In this document: one piece after another, positions 1 to 10,351 of the stretch | Layout: each line of letters starts with the position of its first letter | Position numbering within the stretch: position 1 is the first letter of the stretch | Translations under genes and position numbers: made by a program | Notes under the pieces: generated by a model | Told to the model about the DNA's origin: nothing | Seen by the model: only the letters and a program-made list of their open reading frames with translations | The model's database searches: none | From: Gordionus sp. m RMFG-2023 | Lineage: Eukaryota; Nematomorpha; Gordioida; Chordodea; Parachordodidae | Direction: 5' to 3' | DNA length: 64,000 bases | Assembly: GCF_954871325.1 (NCBI RefSeq) | Contig: NC_088777.1 | Span: 18,701,366 to 18,765,365, forward strand

Positions 1-1148
1 ATAATAAATTAGCCTATCTTATGATGTGTGAATAGGAAATTTACCTTTATTTTAATGATGGATTCCAAAATTTTCATTATTTACATAAAATAATTATATA
101 TTTTCACAATATCTGAAAAGAGGTTTTTATATGTACAATAAAAAGTATTTTCATATATTTATATTTGTAATTTAAGACCTAAAAATTAAATCTTGCTAGA
201 TAAAGATTTTATATCAATTAATATGATATATATCTCCGTAGTAATTTCTTATTGTCCAAATCAAATCTATATATGTATTTTTTTTTTATTTGGCAAGTCA
301 TTCTTATCAAATTTAATATTGCTATTTAGTCGAGCCATTTTTATCAAAATTAATAGTTATTTTGTCAAGTCATTTTATCAAAATTAATATTATTCTTTTG
401 TTAAGTCATCTATATAAAAATTAATATTGTTATTTTAGTGAGCCAGCATTATCGTAAAAGTTTGGATATTTATTTTTGAAGGAAATTATTAATAAATATA
501 TATTTATTGCGCAAATTAAAAAGATATAAAAGCCTAGGAAAAAAGCTAAAATGATGAATTTATTTTTTGTTTTCGCGGTTTATATATTAAACGTTTTTAT
601 ATTATTTTATTCTGTTTAATTGTGAATTATATTTAGAGATTAATAAAACAAATTAAAGTGAACGAATTGTGTGTAAATTATAAAAGGGGACAATTCCTCT
701 CCCTTTCGGCTATTATTATAGTATGCAACCGCTAATCTCTCCATATCAATAAAGAAAAAAATTACGATTCAAAAATCAATTAAATCTGGTGTCTTTTCCC
801 CCGATTCAAATTATAATATGCAGTGGTTATTAATTAGTATAAATGTTAGTTTAATGCTCCAATCTGTAAACAGTTCAAAAAAAAAAAATTATTAACAAAA
901 TATGAGAATTTATATAAAAGCCTCTACCAAATATATTTTTTTTCTGATATAAAAATTAGTTTCCTAATATCTAAATATGCTGCACCTGTGGTTAAAGTTT
1001 TATTTCATTCTTAAATATGTGGAAGTGAGTTTACGGATAAGTTTTTATTTTTATATGCAAGTGGTAATTTTGCATAAAAGAAACGCAAAAAAATATTATT
1101 TTTAAAATACAATTAAAAATCGTTTATGGATTTTTTTAATAAATTTTT
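1..1148. other. AT-rich non-coding stretch
   Basis: No gene, RNA or clear element is visible. The stretch is T/A-rich, with loose repeats of the kind 'tcatttttatcaaaattaatatt' between about 290 and 440. An open frame at 193-387 has Phe/Ile/Ser composition typical of AT-rich noise. Confidence 0.6.
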
Positions 1149-1325
1149 TTAAATGGTTTCAAATTCTTGTTCCACTTTGTTACATCTTTGAGCTTTAGTA
1201 TCGCAAGCATAACCATAAGGGCAACAATGTATTTTATCGGGGCAGCATAGAGCTTTATCATAAGGACAACATCCATATCTCGCATACCTATTGGTATCAG
1301 CCTGTTTGTGGTCTTTCTTGAAAGT
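1149..1325 (-). CDS. Last exon of a granulin-domain gene
   Basis: Read on the minus strand, this exon encodes 58 residues and a stop. It contains the C-terminal two thirds of a granulin module: YGCCPYDKALCC, then PDKIHCCPYGYACD, then six residues and a final Cys. The order CC-CC-HCCP-C-C is diagnostic of granulin/epithelin repeats, which form disulphide-stapled beta-hairpin stacks in secreted or lysosomal proteins (animal progranulin; also the tail of some papain-like proteases). A tail of about ten residues (VEQEFETI) follows, so this is the protein C-terminus. The acceptor is either tctag at 1326-1327 (phase 0) or aatag at 1288-1289, which would shorten the exon. Earlier exons must lie at higher coordinates; a weak candidate is at 2153-2206. 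Whether the parent is progranulin or a protease cannot be told from this exon. Confidence 0.8.
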   Translation of the reverse strand, partial: TFKKDHKQADTNRYARYGCCPYDKALCCPDKIHCCPYGYACDTKAQRCNKVEQEFETI

Positions 1326-2152
1326 CTAGATGTGTTGTATATTATAATTTAATTTTATATTTGGTTAGGTAATTTAATGAAAAGAATGAAAGAAAACTAA
1401 AATATCTTCATTGAATCAAACGAAAATAATCTAACGTAGGCTAATTTATATAATAGATATTATTAAGCAATTAATCTTACTTTATTCTAAAATGACTGTC
1501 CTTAAAGTATTAGCCGCCCGAAAAACACACTAAAGGACCTTTAAACGTAGAATATATTACCCTGATCTTTTTTAAATTATAATTATTATACGTCGACCCT
1601 TTTTTCACTTTTCGTTCTACCCTTAGGCAATGTCTACTCAAAGTTAGCCGTAGAGACCCTGACAGTAAAAAATGCGAAAGCCCCAAAAAATTTGCCAGAA
1701 GAAGTTGTTACACCAGTGGTTTGAATGAAATTAATACTAATAATTTTTTTCTTGATTTATTATTTTACATTTGTTAAAAAATAAATAAAAGATTTAAAAA
1801 GTTAAAAAACGATTGATAAATGTTAAAATTTATGGACATAAAAAAGTAGGAGCTAAAAATTTAATCTTTTTTGGCATGAGTCGGTGACCCGGTTGTTATT
1901 TATTTATCAGGCCCTTGCTTTGTCCTAACTCCGGTAATTAGCGTCTTATTTTATTAAAAGAAGACCTAGTCCTGATTTAAAATAAAATGTGCCCAAGCCA
2001 AGCCCGACTAGAAAATCTGGCTACAAACTAACGGATTATAAAAGAAATATAATAAACATTTAATTACTTTATTTGAGTTATTTTTCCTGAAAATTTTTGA
2101 TATTGGTATGCCAACATTTCCATCCATTTTATTCAATTTTGTAAGGTTAGAC

Positions 2153-2206
2153 AAGCCGCATTTTTTCAATCCCATCAAACAACAGGTAGTATGCTGAGGA
2201 CATTGA
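2153..2206 (-). CDS. Candidate upstream granulin exon
   Basis: Between an acceptor-like ...ataaaag (AG at 2207-2208) and a GT at 2151-2152, the minus strand reads QCPQHTTCCLMGLKKCG. This resembles the N-terminal part of a granulin module (CP...TTCC). Its phase joins in frame to the 1149-1287 form of the last exon, but the spacing to the next Cys pair is longer than usual. It may be a genuine exon with divergent spacing or a chance match. Confidence 0.35.
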
Positions 2207-4510
2207 CTTTTATTATCTTAAATAATTAAAAGCATTTTTATTAAATTTTATGAATACATTATAATGGGATATATTAAATTAATATAAACATATCCATATA
2301 ACTAATATAAATACCTGGGCAAAATTGGTCTTCAATTTCTAATTTTGCTCTATTAGAGTCTATCTCATTTTGGTTTAACGGATCCTTAAATTATATAAAT
2401 TCAAATTGTATAAATTTCAATAATAAACAGTGGCTCCTACAACTGAAAAGGGAGGGGGGAGAAGCCACTGCTTCTAAAAATTTGAAAAAGAATGCTTCCT
2501 TTTTTTATAGAAAATACTACACTCTGATGATGATTCTGAAATTTATGATTCAGACCGGAAAAACTATTCATTAATTTTACCTTATCGTTTACTTCTAATT
2601 TTTTTACTTTCTGTAATTTATCAATTTTATATAAATATTTATTAACTATTCCTATTAAAGGTCTTTTTTTTTAAAAATTTACAGGCTATTATCTATAGAT
2701 TTTGTTTTGTTTAACCCGCCCTCTCGCCTAATGTTTAAAAACTATTTCAATGGCTAGCTCTTTATTTATTTATTTTAATGTATTTTTAATTAAACATATA
2801 TAATATTCAATATTATGAAATAAATATTATTTCTAATAAATTGAAGTCTGTTCGGCTCATTTAATCTGAAAAATATTAAAAATTCATCCGCCCACTACTT
2901 TAAAAACAATAAACCCGTCAACCGCCCAATGTCTAAAATATTTTAGAAAACCCGACCGTGCCCGCCTGAAGTATGGGCGGTGGGTGGGTGGGTATACTTC
3001 TAATTCCTACTACCTCATGTAATGCCGAATGGGGGATGAGCACGGGACTAATTAAAATAAAACTTAGTACCATGAAAGATCCTTTTCTACATAATTTAAC
3101 TATTTTATCAAACAAAATTGATTTAAACAATTAAATATTGAAGAAATTATAAATTTTTTCGATTCCACTTTTCCTAATTTGTCTAAATTACTAATTAAAT
3201 TTTTTTAAACATTTTATTTATATCATTAAAGATTAATGCAAATAAAATTAATTAAATCAATAATTGAAGTTTGGAGTCAAAAATAATTAACTGCATTTTT
3301 TTTGTAAAGGGGGGGGGGGGGGTGCTTCCATCTCTCAAAAGTGTAGGAACCACGGTTAAAGAACTTATATGAACTAATGTTGGAAATATCGGCATAAATC
3401 TTAGAAATGGTGCCTCCCAGTTGTTTGGCTAACTTTAACGGAGATGATATAAATAAAAGATTTTACATATTAAAAAAAATAAAAATAATCACGGAACAAA
3501 AAAATCTAATAATTTTAAGGTGAGCAAAAAATTCGTCCCCTCCCAAGCACTAGGGCGGTGAGGGGGCACAGGGACTCGAGTTCCCTGAAAAATTAAAAAA
3601 AAATTTACCTAAAAAATGGTCATTTTGAACTAAAAAGGACATATTTTGAAAATTTTAGCTAAAAAAATCAGGTAATTTAAAAAAAATAATGTCCGAGATT
3701 GTAAGTGCTATTAATACTAACCCCCCCCCCCCCCTTATTTAGATAAATTTTGGCTTAACACTTCTAATGGTATTTTAAATAAAAATTTATAAGAAATTAA
3801 AAAGATGCTTATTCGATAAAAACTTATTTTCAATACAAAAAGATATTTACCTTCGTTACTAAGTTTTTGCTGAAACCTGAGGCGAATTCTATCAAAATGA
3901 TGAAACATGACAGTAAAATCAAGGATTTAGACATTCTCAAATATAAATTTAAAAGATTCTGATATTATTTTATAATAATAAAAAAAATTTGGTATAAAAA
4001 GGGTTTTGAAAAAAAGACAAACACGTGCATCAATCAAAAAAAAAACAAGAATTTGTTAGCTTCATAAAATTTGAAGATGATTTAGCAAAATTCCTATAAA
4101 AATTTGCAAGGCAAATATCAGAGATAAAACTTTAAATCAAAATAAATGTTATAGATTAATAAATTCAGCCATATGTTTTCACTCGCAAAAATTAAATTTA
4201 TCAGCCCATAATAAATCATTTAACCCCCCCCCCCCCGACAGTTTAATATATGGGATTGGTTTTTGATGGCACATAATGAATGAACTAATGAATTTAATTT
4301 ATCATAAAGGTATTTTTTTTATTGAATGGTTATATTCCATTTTTTATTTACAAAATAAAATTTTTTCAAAATAAAAACTTTTAGTATTTTGAGCGATTAT
4401 TGAGCAAAAGAATATAAGCATGTTTTAAGCAAATGGGAATATTATGTTCTTATAAAGATTATCATTCTCTATATAAACAGTAACCCATATCCTTGTTGCA
4501 TAGCCCAAGT
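2207..4510. other. AT-rich DNA with poly-C/G element ends
   Basis: No gene is seen. G or C runs mark probable transposon ends: 2450-2460, 3309-3321, 3720-3734 and 4225-4237. The block at 2427-2475 (GGCTCCTACAAC, a G run, then GAAGCCACTGCTTC) matches one at 63835-63885, so both are ends of one repeat family. GC-rich CCCGCC/GGGCGG tracts at 2716-2735 and 2890-3000 look like further degenerate repeat units. Confidence 0.5.
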
Positions 4511-4514
4511 AGTG

Positions 4515-5160
4515 TTGTCAAAAAGTCGAGCTCACCCGACTCCAACTCAGAGTCTCTAGTCGTTAGTCGAATTAGTCGACTAACTCAAGTCATGAACATA
4601 CTTGAGTCAACTAGAGGACGAATGGTTCTATGGACTTGAGTCGACTAGAGGACGAATATTTCAAATTAGTTATTATTATTTAAGATATTTGTTCTGCTTT
4701 TTATATTTTTTTACTTTAAACGTCCAACTTGAGTCTTGAATACGAATTTATATTACTTGAGTTGACTAGAGGATGAATAGTGCTATAAACTTGAGTCGAC
4801 TAGAGGACGAATATTTCAAATTAGTTATTATTATTTAAGATATTTATTCTGTTTTATATATTTTTTTACCTTAGACTTCCAACTTGAGTCAATACGAATT
4901 ATATACTTGAGTCGACTAGAGGACGAATAGTTCTATGAACTTGTCAACTTGCCTGAGTCTACTAGAGGACGATTATTTCAAATTAGTTATTAATTAAGAT
5001 ATTTGTTCTGTTTTTTACATTTTTTTACTTTAGACTTCCAACTTAAGTCGTGAATACGAATTATATACTTGAGTCGACTAGAGGACAAATAGTTCTATGA
5101 ACTTGAGTCGTCAACTTGAGTCACTAGAGGACGAATATTTCAAATTAGTTATTATTTATT
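4515..5160 (+). repeat. Minisatellite, period about 155-165 bp (GTCGACTAGAGGACGAAT)
   Basis: About four units share GAGTCGACTAGAGGACGAAT, then TTTCAAATTAGTTATTA, a TTTAAGATATTTGTTCTG tract and an ACTTGAGTCGTGAATACGAA tract. The GAGGAC core recurs at about 4649, 4803, 4966 and 5127. Units are diverged and of slightly unequal length. The same family in reverse orientation fills 23150-23750. Confidence 0.85.
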
Positions 5161-5165
5161 AAATA

Positions 5166-6379
5166 TAGCTTTTTTTAAAAGTCATATGCCCTTTTTCAAA
5201 AAATTAGTGCCCTCTTCAATCGAAATAAGGAGGATAAAAGACGCGATGGATTTTGAAAAGGACTTTAGCGCACGATTATATAGATAATGAATTAATATAA
5301 ATTAAAACGCTTTAATGTTAACGAATTTTCTTCAGCAAGCGCCTGAAGATTGAGCCGAGTTAGCCTGTATTTAGCCATTACCCAATTATAGCTATCACAC
5401 AAACTATATAATAGGTGTAAATTGAAGATTTTATATATTTTGACTTCAGAATAGGCAGGACAAAAAGACGCTTATTTATAACGACCCTACTCCTAAATAA
5501 AAACGATTATCCAAAAGTATTCTTAATATCCCATTCATCAATCTTGCCGAATTTAGGAACTAATTTTATCAAATGTACTTGTCCAAGATACATTTCTAAA
5601 ATTAGAAAAAAAATCAATATGTGTTTAAAAAATAGCGATGAAATTAAACAAATCCGGCCAGAAAGTTCGTACCTAATTCTGAACTAGGATGGGACATAGC
5701 GAATTTATTAAACATGGGCATGTTGTGAACATTTTAAGAAAGTTTCCATGGCCCGTTGACTGGTCTGTTGTTTTGAATCTTTTTTTTTAATACCGGAAAT
5801 TATTTTAAAACACAAAAAAAGGGATATATATTTTGATTTAAAAATTTCAAAAAAAGGAAATTAATTCAAATATGAAATTAAAAAAAAATTTAAATTGTTA
5901 CTAGATATATTTTTTTTATTATATTATTAATAAAATCGTGGTGGATAGGTAAATTTAAATTATATTATTTCTAAAATATTATCTCTGCTACTTACAAAAT
6001 ATCATCGGTATATATATATATATATATACAAAATTTAATATAATATATTTGAATAGCTACATAACATAAAGGCTTTTCCAAAATAAAATATAAAATAAGA
6101 ATATAAAAATAATAAAAATTAAGGTCAAACAAATTTAATTATTCAAAGCTTTCTCATAATTTAATGTAAGCTGTCATTGAGAGCTTGTAGTTTAAATGAT
6201 ATATCGTTTTAGCGGTTCTATATTGGATTTGATTTTATACGTTGGTTTGTCCAATCGTTTTTGATATCCTTTTAGTAAGTTGTTTTCATCGATCGTAATT
6301 TATCATATAAGCTGGCTTGTGGTACTCCGTATTATTATCAATTTTTAAAAATGTTATCATATCAATTAGTTATGAATAA
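5166..6379. other. AT-rich stretch with one dispersed repeat
   Basis: No gene is seen. Positions 5962-6125 match 20045-20175 in the same orientation (core CTTACAAAATATCATCGGTATAT, interrupted here by a (TA)n run at 6010-6029). The rest is unannotated AT-rich DNA. Confidence 0.5.
5962..6125 (+). repeat. Dispersed repeat R, copy 1
   Basis: Shares about 130 bp with 20045-20175, including GAATAGCTACATAACATAAA and GGCTTTTCCAAAATAAAA. This copy carries a TA-dinucleotide expansion. Family unknown. Confidence 0.7.
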
Positions 6380-6501
6380 TTAGGAATAATAATTGATCAA
6401 ATTGGATATTAGAATAAATGAATTATAGCAATATATGAAATTAGGAATAATAATTGATCAAATTGGATATTAGAATAAATGAATTATAGCAATATATGAA
6501 A
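6380..6501 (+). repeat. Two exact 61-bp tandem units
   Basis: Two consecutive copies (6380-6440, 6441-6501) start TTAGGAATAATAATTGATCA and end ATATATGAAA. They look identical, so the duplication is recent. Confidence 0.9.
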
Positions 6502-6970
6502 TTTGGAATAATATATGGAATACGGAATAGAATCAAATTGAATAATCAAATATTGGAATGATAAATCAATAAGATTATTATATCATATTTTAAATGTTTA
6601 ATTTATTTTCGCGTTTTAGTATTAAATCATTATTTAAAAATATGTATTAAGTTATATAATCTTTTAAATAAAAAGGTTTTTGTTTCATTCGTATTGGTCT
6701 ATAAATTGGGATTAGTTTATCTTTATTTATGGTATTTATATTTATATTTATGTTCACACTTCCCGCCTTAAAAGAATTTTTCGAGTTAGTATCAAAATTT
6801 AAGAATGTATTATAACATTCTCTTTTTCTTAACTGGTCTAAATGTCTTCTTATAATATCGTTATCTTAACTTGGAACATCATGTCACTTTCTTTGTGTGA
6901 TCATGCCTTTATCCCATTTATCATCTCCTTGTATTTTATACCAAATAAAATCTCTTATATTCAAGGTTCT

Positions 6971-7378
6971 TGTTAAACAGTGACACTCATGTATTTTATC
7001 TTAACTTTAAAAAATTGTTTTTTTACATCCTTAAGCTATTTATGGCGTAACTTAAAATATTTCAAATGTAATAAGAATTGTTTCTTTCTTTTTGTTTAAA
7101 ACAACTTTTATATTTTAAAAAATCAATTTGCTTATAAACTAATATTAAATTTTATATTTTATATAAATCAATTTACTTAAAAAACGAATGTTCAATTTTA
7201 TATTTTAACTTTAAAAAGATCAATTTATTATAAACTACATTAAATTAAATTGTCAATATATATAGGAAACTATTTTGAGTTATGTGATCAATATATTTTT
7301 TTAAATTTAAATATCAATAAATTGACATAAAAATTATATTCTTGAAGTCTGCACCATTAGAAATCTTTAGAAATTTCA
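6971..7378 (+). repeat. Left LTR of the 6971-10351 element
   Basis: TG...CA-bounded direct repeat of 408 bp, matching 9946-10351 almost perfectly. The preceding 5 bp (GTTCT) are the target duplication. Confidence 0.95.
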
Positions 7379-7501
7379 TGGTGGCAGCATATCCTAAATT
7401 AAAATTTTCTAAAATATTAAATATATATTAACTTCTTAAAATTTTTATAAAATCCAATACTATAAAATAGAAAAATTCAAGGATATTGTAAATTATAAAT
7501 T

Positions 7502-8640
7502 ATGAAACAGACCTCAAATAATAACGTTAATATTAATATTGAATTTCCAACATACACAGGTAATGGCGATGTTTTTCTAAGTCGTTTCGAAGACATATTC
7601 AACGATGCTCAGATCTCTGATATCGAAAAAGCAGGATCCTTCACAAGAAGACTACCAGACGAAGAATACATCAAGCTCAAATCGATATGTTCACCTACCG
7701 ATTTCATCAATCCATCGATATTGATTGAAAAATTTAGGTTATTACACCCGAGGAAATCTACAAGTTCGAAATTGTTATTATTCAATGCAGCTGTACAAGG
7801 TAAAAGTGAAAGTTACATCAATTGGGTAAGTAGATTATGTATTTTACAAAATGAATGTTCGTTAAGCGATAGTAGAGTCATTGAAAAGGTAAAAATTTTA
7901 TCAAATAGCAGAAGTATCAGGCAGAAAATTACGTTGAAAGAGAATATTACGTAAGCAGAAGTCTTTAGTTTAAGAGATGATTTTGAGGAGACAGAATTAA
8001 AAGAAAATATAATAGCTAAAGTTGAAAACATTTCTTTAAGTGAAAAGACTGAAGAAGAAACAAGCGTAAAACATTTGGAAAGACAAAGAGGCATGAAAGT
8101 TGAAGAAAACAAACAGGTGGTCAGATACGACGATAGACATAATCCACGATCGAATAACGATAACAGACAACTATGGACTACGAGAAACAACAACTTTCAA
8201 AGAAATAATTATCAGGGAAATAATTACAACCCTAGACATCAGAACTATAATGCGGGTAACTACAATAACGTTAGGGCAAATTACCCAGGATTATACAATA
8301 ATTTTTCAAGATTTGAAAATAGAACCAGTTATAATAACGATAATAACCAAAGATTTTATTATGATTACAATCACGGATTCAACAGACGCTATGATACTTC
8401 AAGATGCACGCAAAGGCATAGTAATAATTATAATGGAAATCGAGGAGGAAGTTACGCATGTAATTGTAGACATCATGTCGACCAAAATAATCAAACACGA
8501 TACACTAATAAAATAAATACCATAAACATAGAAATAAAAGAGGATGATAATAATAAAATAGAAAAAAAAGAATATAATTTGTATAACTTGGACATAAATA
8601 ATATGGATGCTGATAAAGACAACACAGATAATAACGCGTA
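7502..8640 (+). pseudogene. gag region of the young LTR element
   Basis: A capsid-like N-terminal part (FPTYTGNGDVFLSRFEDIF ... YINWVSRLCILQNECSLSD) is followed by a long stretch dominated by Asn, Arg and Tyr (8130-8480) in the place where a nucleocapsid would sit. There is no CCHC zinc knuckle. The same Asn-rich design is seen in the older element around it. It is a fossil and broken. Confidence 0.8.
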
Positions 8641-8960
8641 TAAAGTAACTTTAAAATTGAATAACCTGTCAACGATCATGCAGGTCGATACTGGCTCTAG
8701 ATTCTCAATAATACCTAGTTCGATAGCTAAGAGCGCAGGCATCACTGAATTAAAGAAATCTAATTTAAAATTAACAGGCTATGACGGCTATCAAATCAAA
8801 ATATTAGAAACGGCGCAAATTAGCGTAAATTATGAAGGAGTAACTAAAAATTTACAAGCGATCGTTGTTAATAGCAATAAGAGTCCATTACTTGGCAGAA
8901 CTTGGCTAAGTGCCTTCAAAAATATTTTAAAAAAATTTGTGGTAAATATAGGTGATGATT
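8640..8960 (+). pseudogene. Retropepsin of the young LTR element
   Basis: An aspartic-protease fold is readable: the active-site motif VDTGSRFSIIP at 8683-8715, a middle part with TGYDGYQI, and the closing LLGRTWLSAF, equivalent to the usual LLGRDWL. The beginning of an RT domain follows (KLRLKQNAVPKII), then Lys/Ile/Asn-rich sequence. Confidence 0.85.
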
Positions 8961-9460
8961 ATTGTAATGATAAACTTACTAAACTCATACTTGATTACAA
9001 ACTTAAAATGGCCGATAAACCCATCTGCAAAACCAATATCAAGCTTCGCTTAAAGCAAAATGCTGTACCAAAAATAATACCAAATGTTAAAAAAATAAAT
9101 TCTTATAGATTAGAAGAAATAAATCATTTGATAACAATTGAAGAAATTATAGTTATTAAAAACAATATTGAAACAAAAATTGAAGAAAATAATAAAATAA
9201 AAATTTTTATAATTAATAAAAAATTTAAAAAAACTTTGGAAAAGAAAATTAAAACAAAGGTGATTAAATATCATGATGTTGAAAAGGAGATTATGAATAC
9301 GATATGGAGATCATATGTTGAAAATGGAAGGAGAAAGAGAAATTTTGTTATAAAGAACAAGTTAAAGAGAAATTATGATATAAAAAAAGTGTTCAAATTG
9401 AAAAATAAAGGAGTAAAATTTAAAAAATAAAAATAATTAAATAAAAAATTATAATATAAA

Positions 9461-9760
9461 ATGAAACAATTCCAAAACGGAAATTTGTTGTATGAGATAG
9501 ATACTGGGTACAAAATTATAAAAAGACACTTGGACCAAATAAAAAAAAGATCAACTAATGTTGAACCTTCTTCTAATGGTGCAACAGTTTTTAAAGCGAA
9601 TGTTAATAATAATGCATCACCTTATACATTGAATTTTAGAAGGGGAGGTGATGAACCAAGAAACCAAAATGTACAAGTGAATGACCAGAATCGTAACGTT
9701 CAAAGACCAGTTAGAAATAGTGTGTTGCCTAGAAAATTTGAAAATTTTATAATGAATTAA
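9461..9760 (+). pseudogene. Integrase tail of the young LTR element
   Basis: The stretch YEIDTGYKIIKRHLDQIKKR followed by a hydrophilic tail ending VLPRKFENF resembles the C-terminal end of Ty3/gypsy integrases (R.HxDQI followed by R...PxRF). The older surrounding element has the same motif at 6.76-6.97 kb. Confidence 0.7.
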
Positions 9761-9945
9761 ATTTGATAATAAATTTTTTTTCTCTTCCTTATATTAAAAC
9801 AAAATTAGTTTTTTTTTGTGTGTGGAACTAAATTGATAAAACGTACAACAAAAAAAAGATCAACGAAGGGGTTAACGAGCAAGAATGACAAACGACAAAA
9901 ATTATAGACAGAGGGCAAATAAGAAATAAAAAAAAAAGTGTGAAA

Positions 9946-10351
9946 TGTTAAACAGTGACACTCATGTATTTTATCTTAACTTTAAAAAATTGTTTTTTTA
10001 CATCCTTAAGCTATTTATGGCGTAACTTAAAATATTTCAAATGTAATAAGAATTGTTTCTTTCTTTTTGTTTAAAACAACTTTTATATTTTAAAAAATCA
10101 ATTTGCTTATAAACTAATATTAAATTTTATATTTTATAAATCAATTTACTTAAAAAACGAATGTTCAATTTTATATTTTAACTTTAAAAAGATCAATTTA
10201 TTATAAACTACATTAAATTAAATTGTCAATATATATAGGAAACTATTTTGAGTTATGTGATCATTATATTTTTTTAAATTTAAATATCAATAAATTGACA
10301 TAAAAATTATATTCTTGAAGTCTGCACCATTAGAGATCTTTAGAAATTTCA
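9946..10351 (+). repeat. Right LTR of the 6971-10351 element
   Basis: 406-bp partner of 6971-7378. It is preceded by an A/G-rich tract ending AAAGTGTGAAA and followed by the GTTCT target duplication. Confidence 0.95.

Larger units (their letters stand above)
6971..10351 (+). mobile_element. Young Ty3/gypsy-like LTR element nested in a relative
   Basis: It is bounded by direct repeats of about 407 bp that begin TGTTAAACAG and end AAATTTCA (TG...CA), flanked on both sides by the 5-bp target duplication GTTCT (6966-6970 and 10352-10356). A TGGTGGCAGC primer-binding-like site follows the left LTR, and an A/G-rich tract precedes the right one. Parts in order are gag, an Asn/Arg-rich nucleocapsid-like region, a retropepsin, the beginning of an RT domain and an integrase tail. 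At 3.4 kb it is shorter than a full element and lacks most of pol, so it is broken. The LTRs differ at only a few positions, so the insertion is recent. Confidence 0.95.

Noticed and set aside
193-387. 64-residue plus-strand open frame near the window start
   Set aside because: Composition is Phe/Ile/Ser/Asn only, with no motif; expected by chance in AT-rich DNA.
1590-1735. Plus-strand Cys-containing reading (CLLKVSRRDPDSKKC...) after a ttag acceptor
   Set aside because: Lies within the putative intron of the minus-strand granulin gene and matches no family I know. One short patch is not enough to call an exon.
3300-3740. G and C runs as a regulatory quadruplex pair
   Set aside because: Such runs occur at element ends throughout the window (25.5, 46.8, 54.4, 57.9, 62.3, 63.9 kb), so transposon ends explain them better.
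4515-5160. CRISPR-like array
   Set aside because: Units are 155-165 bp and diverged throughout, with no constant repeat plus unique spacer pattern, and the genome is eukaryotic.
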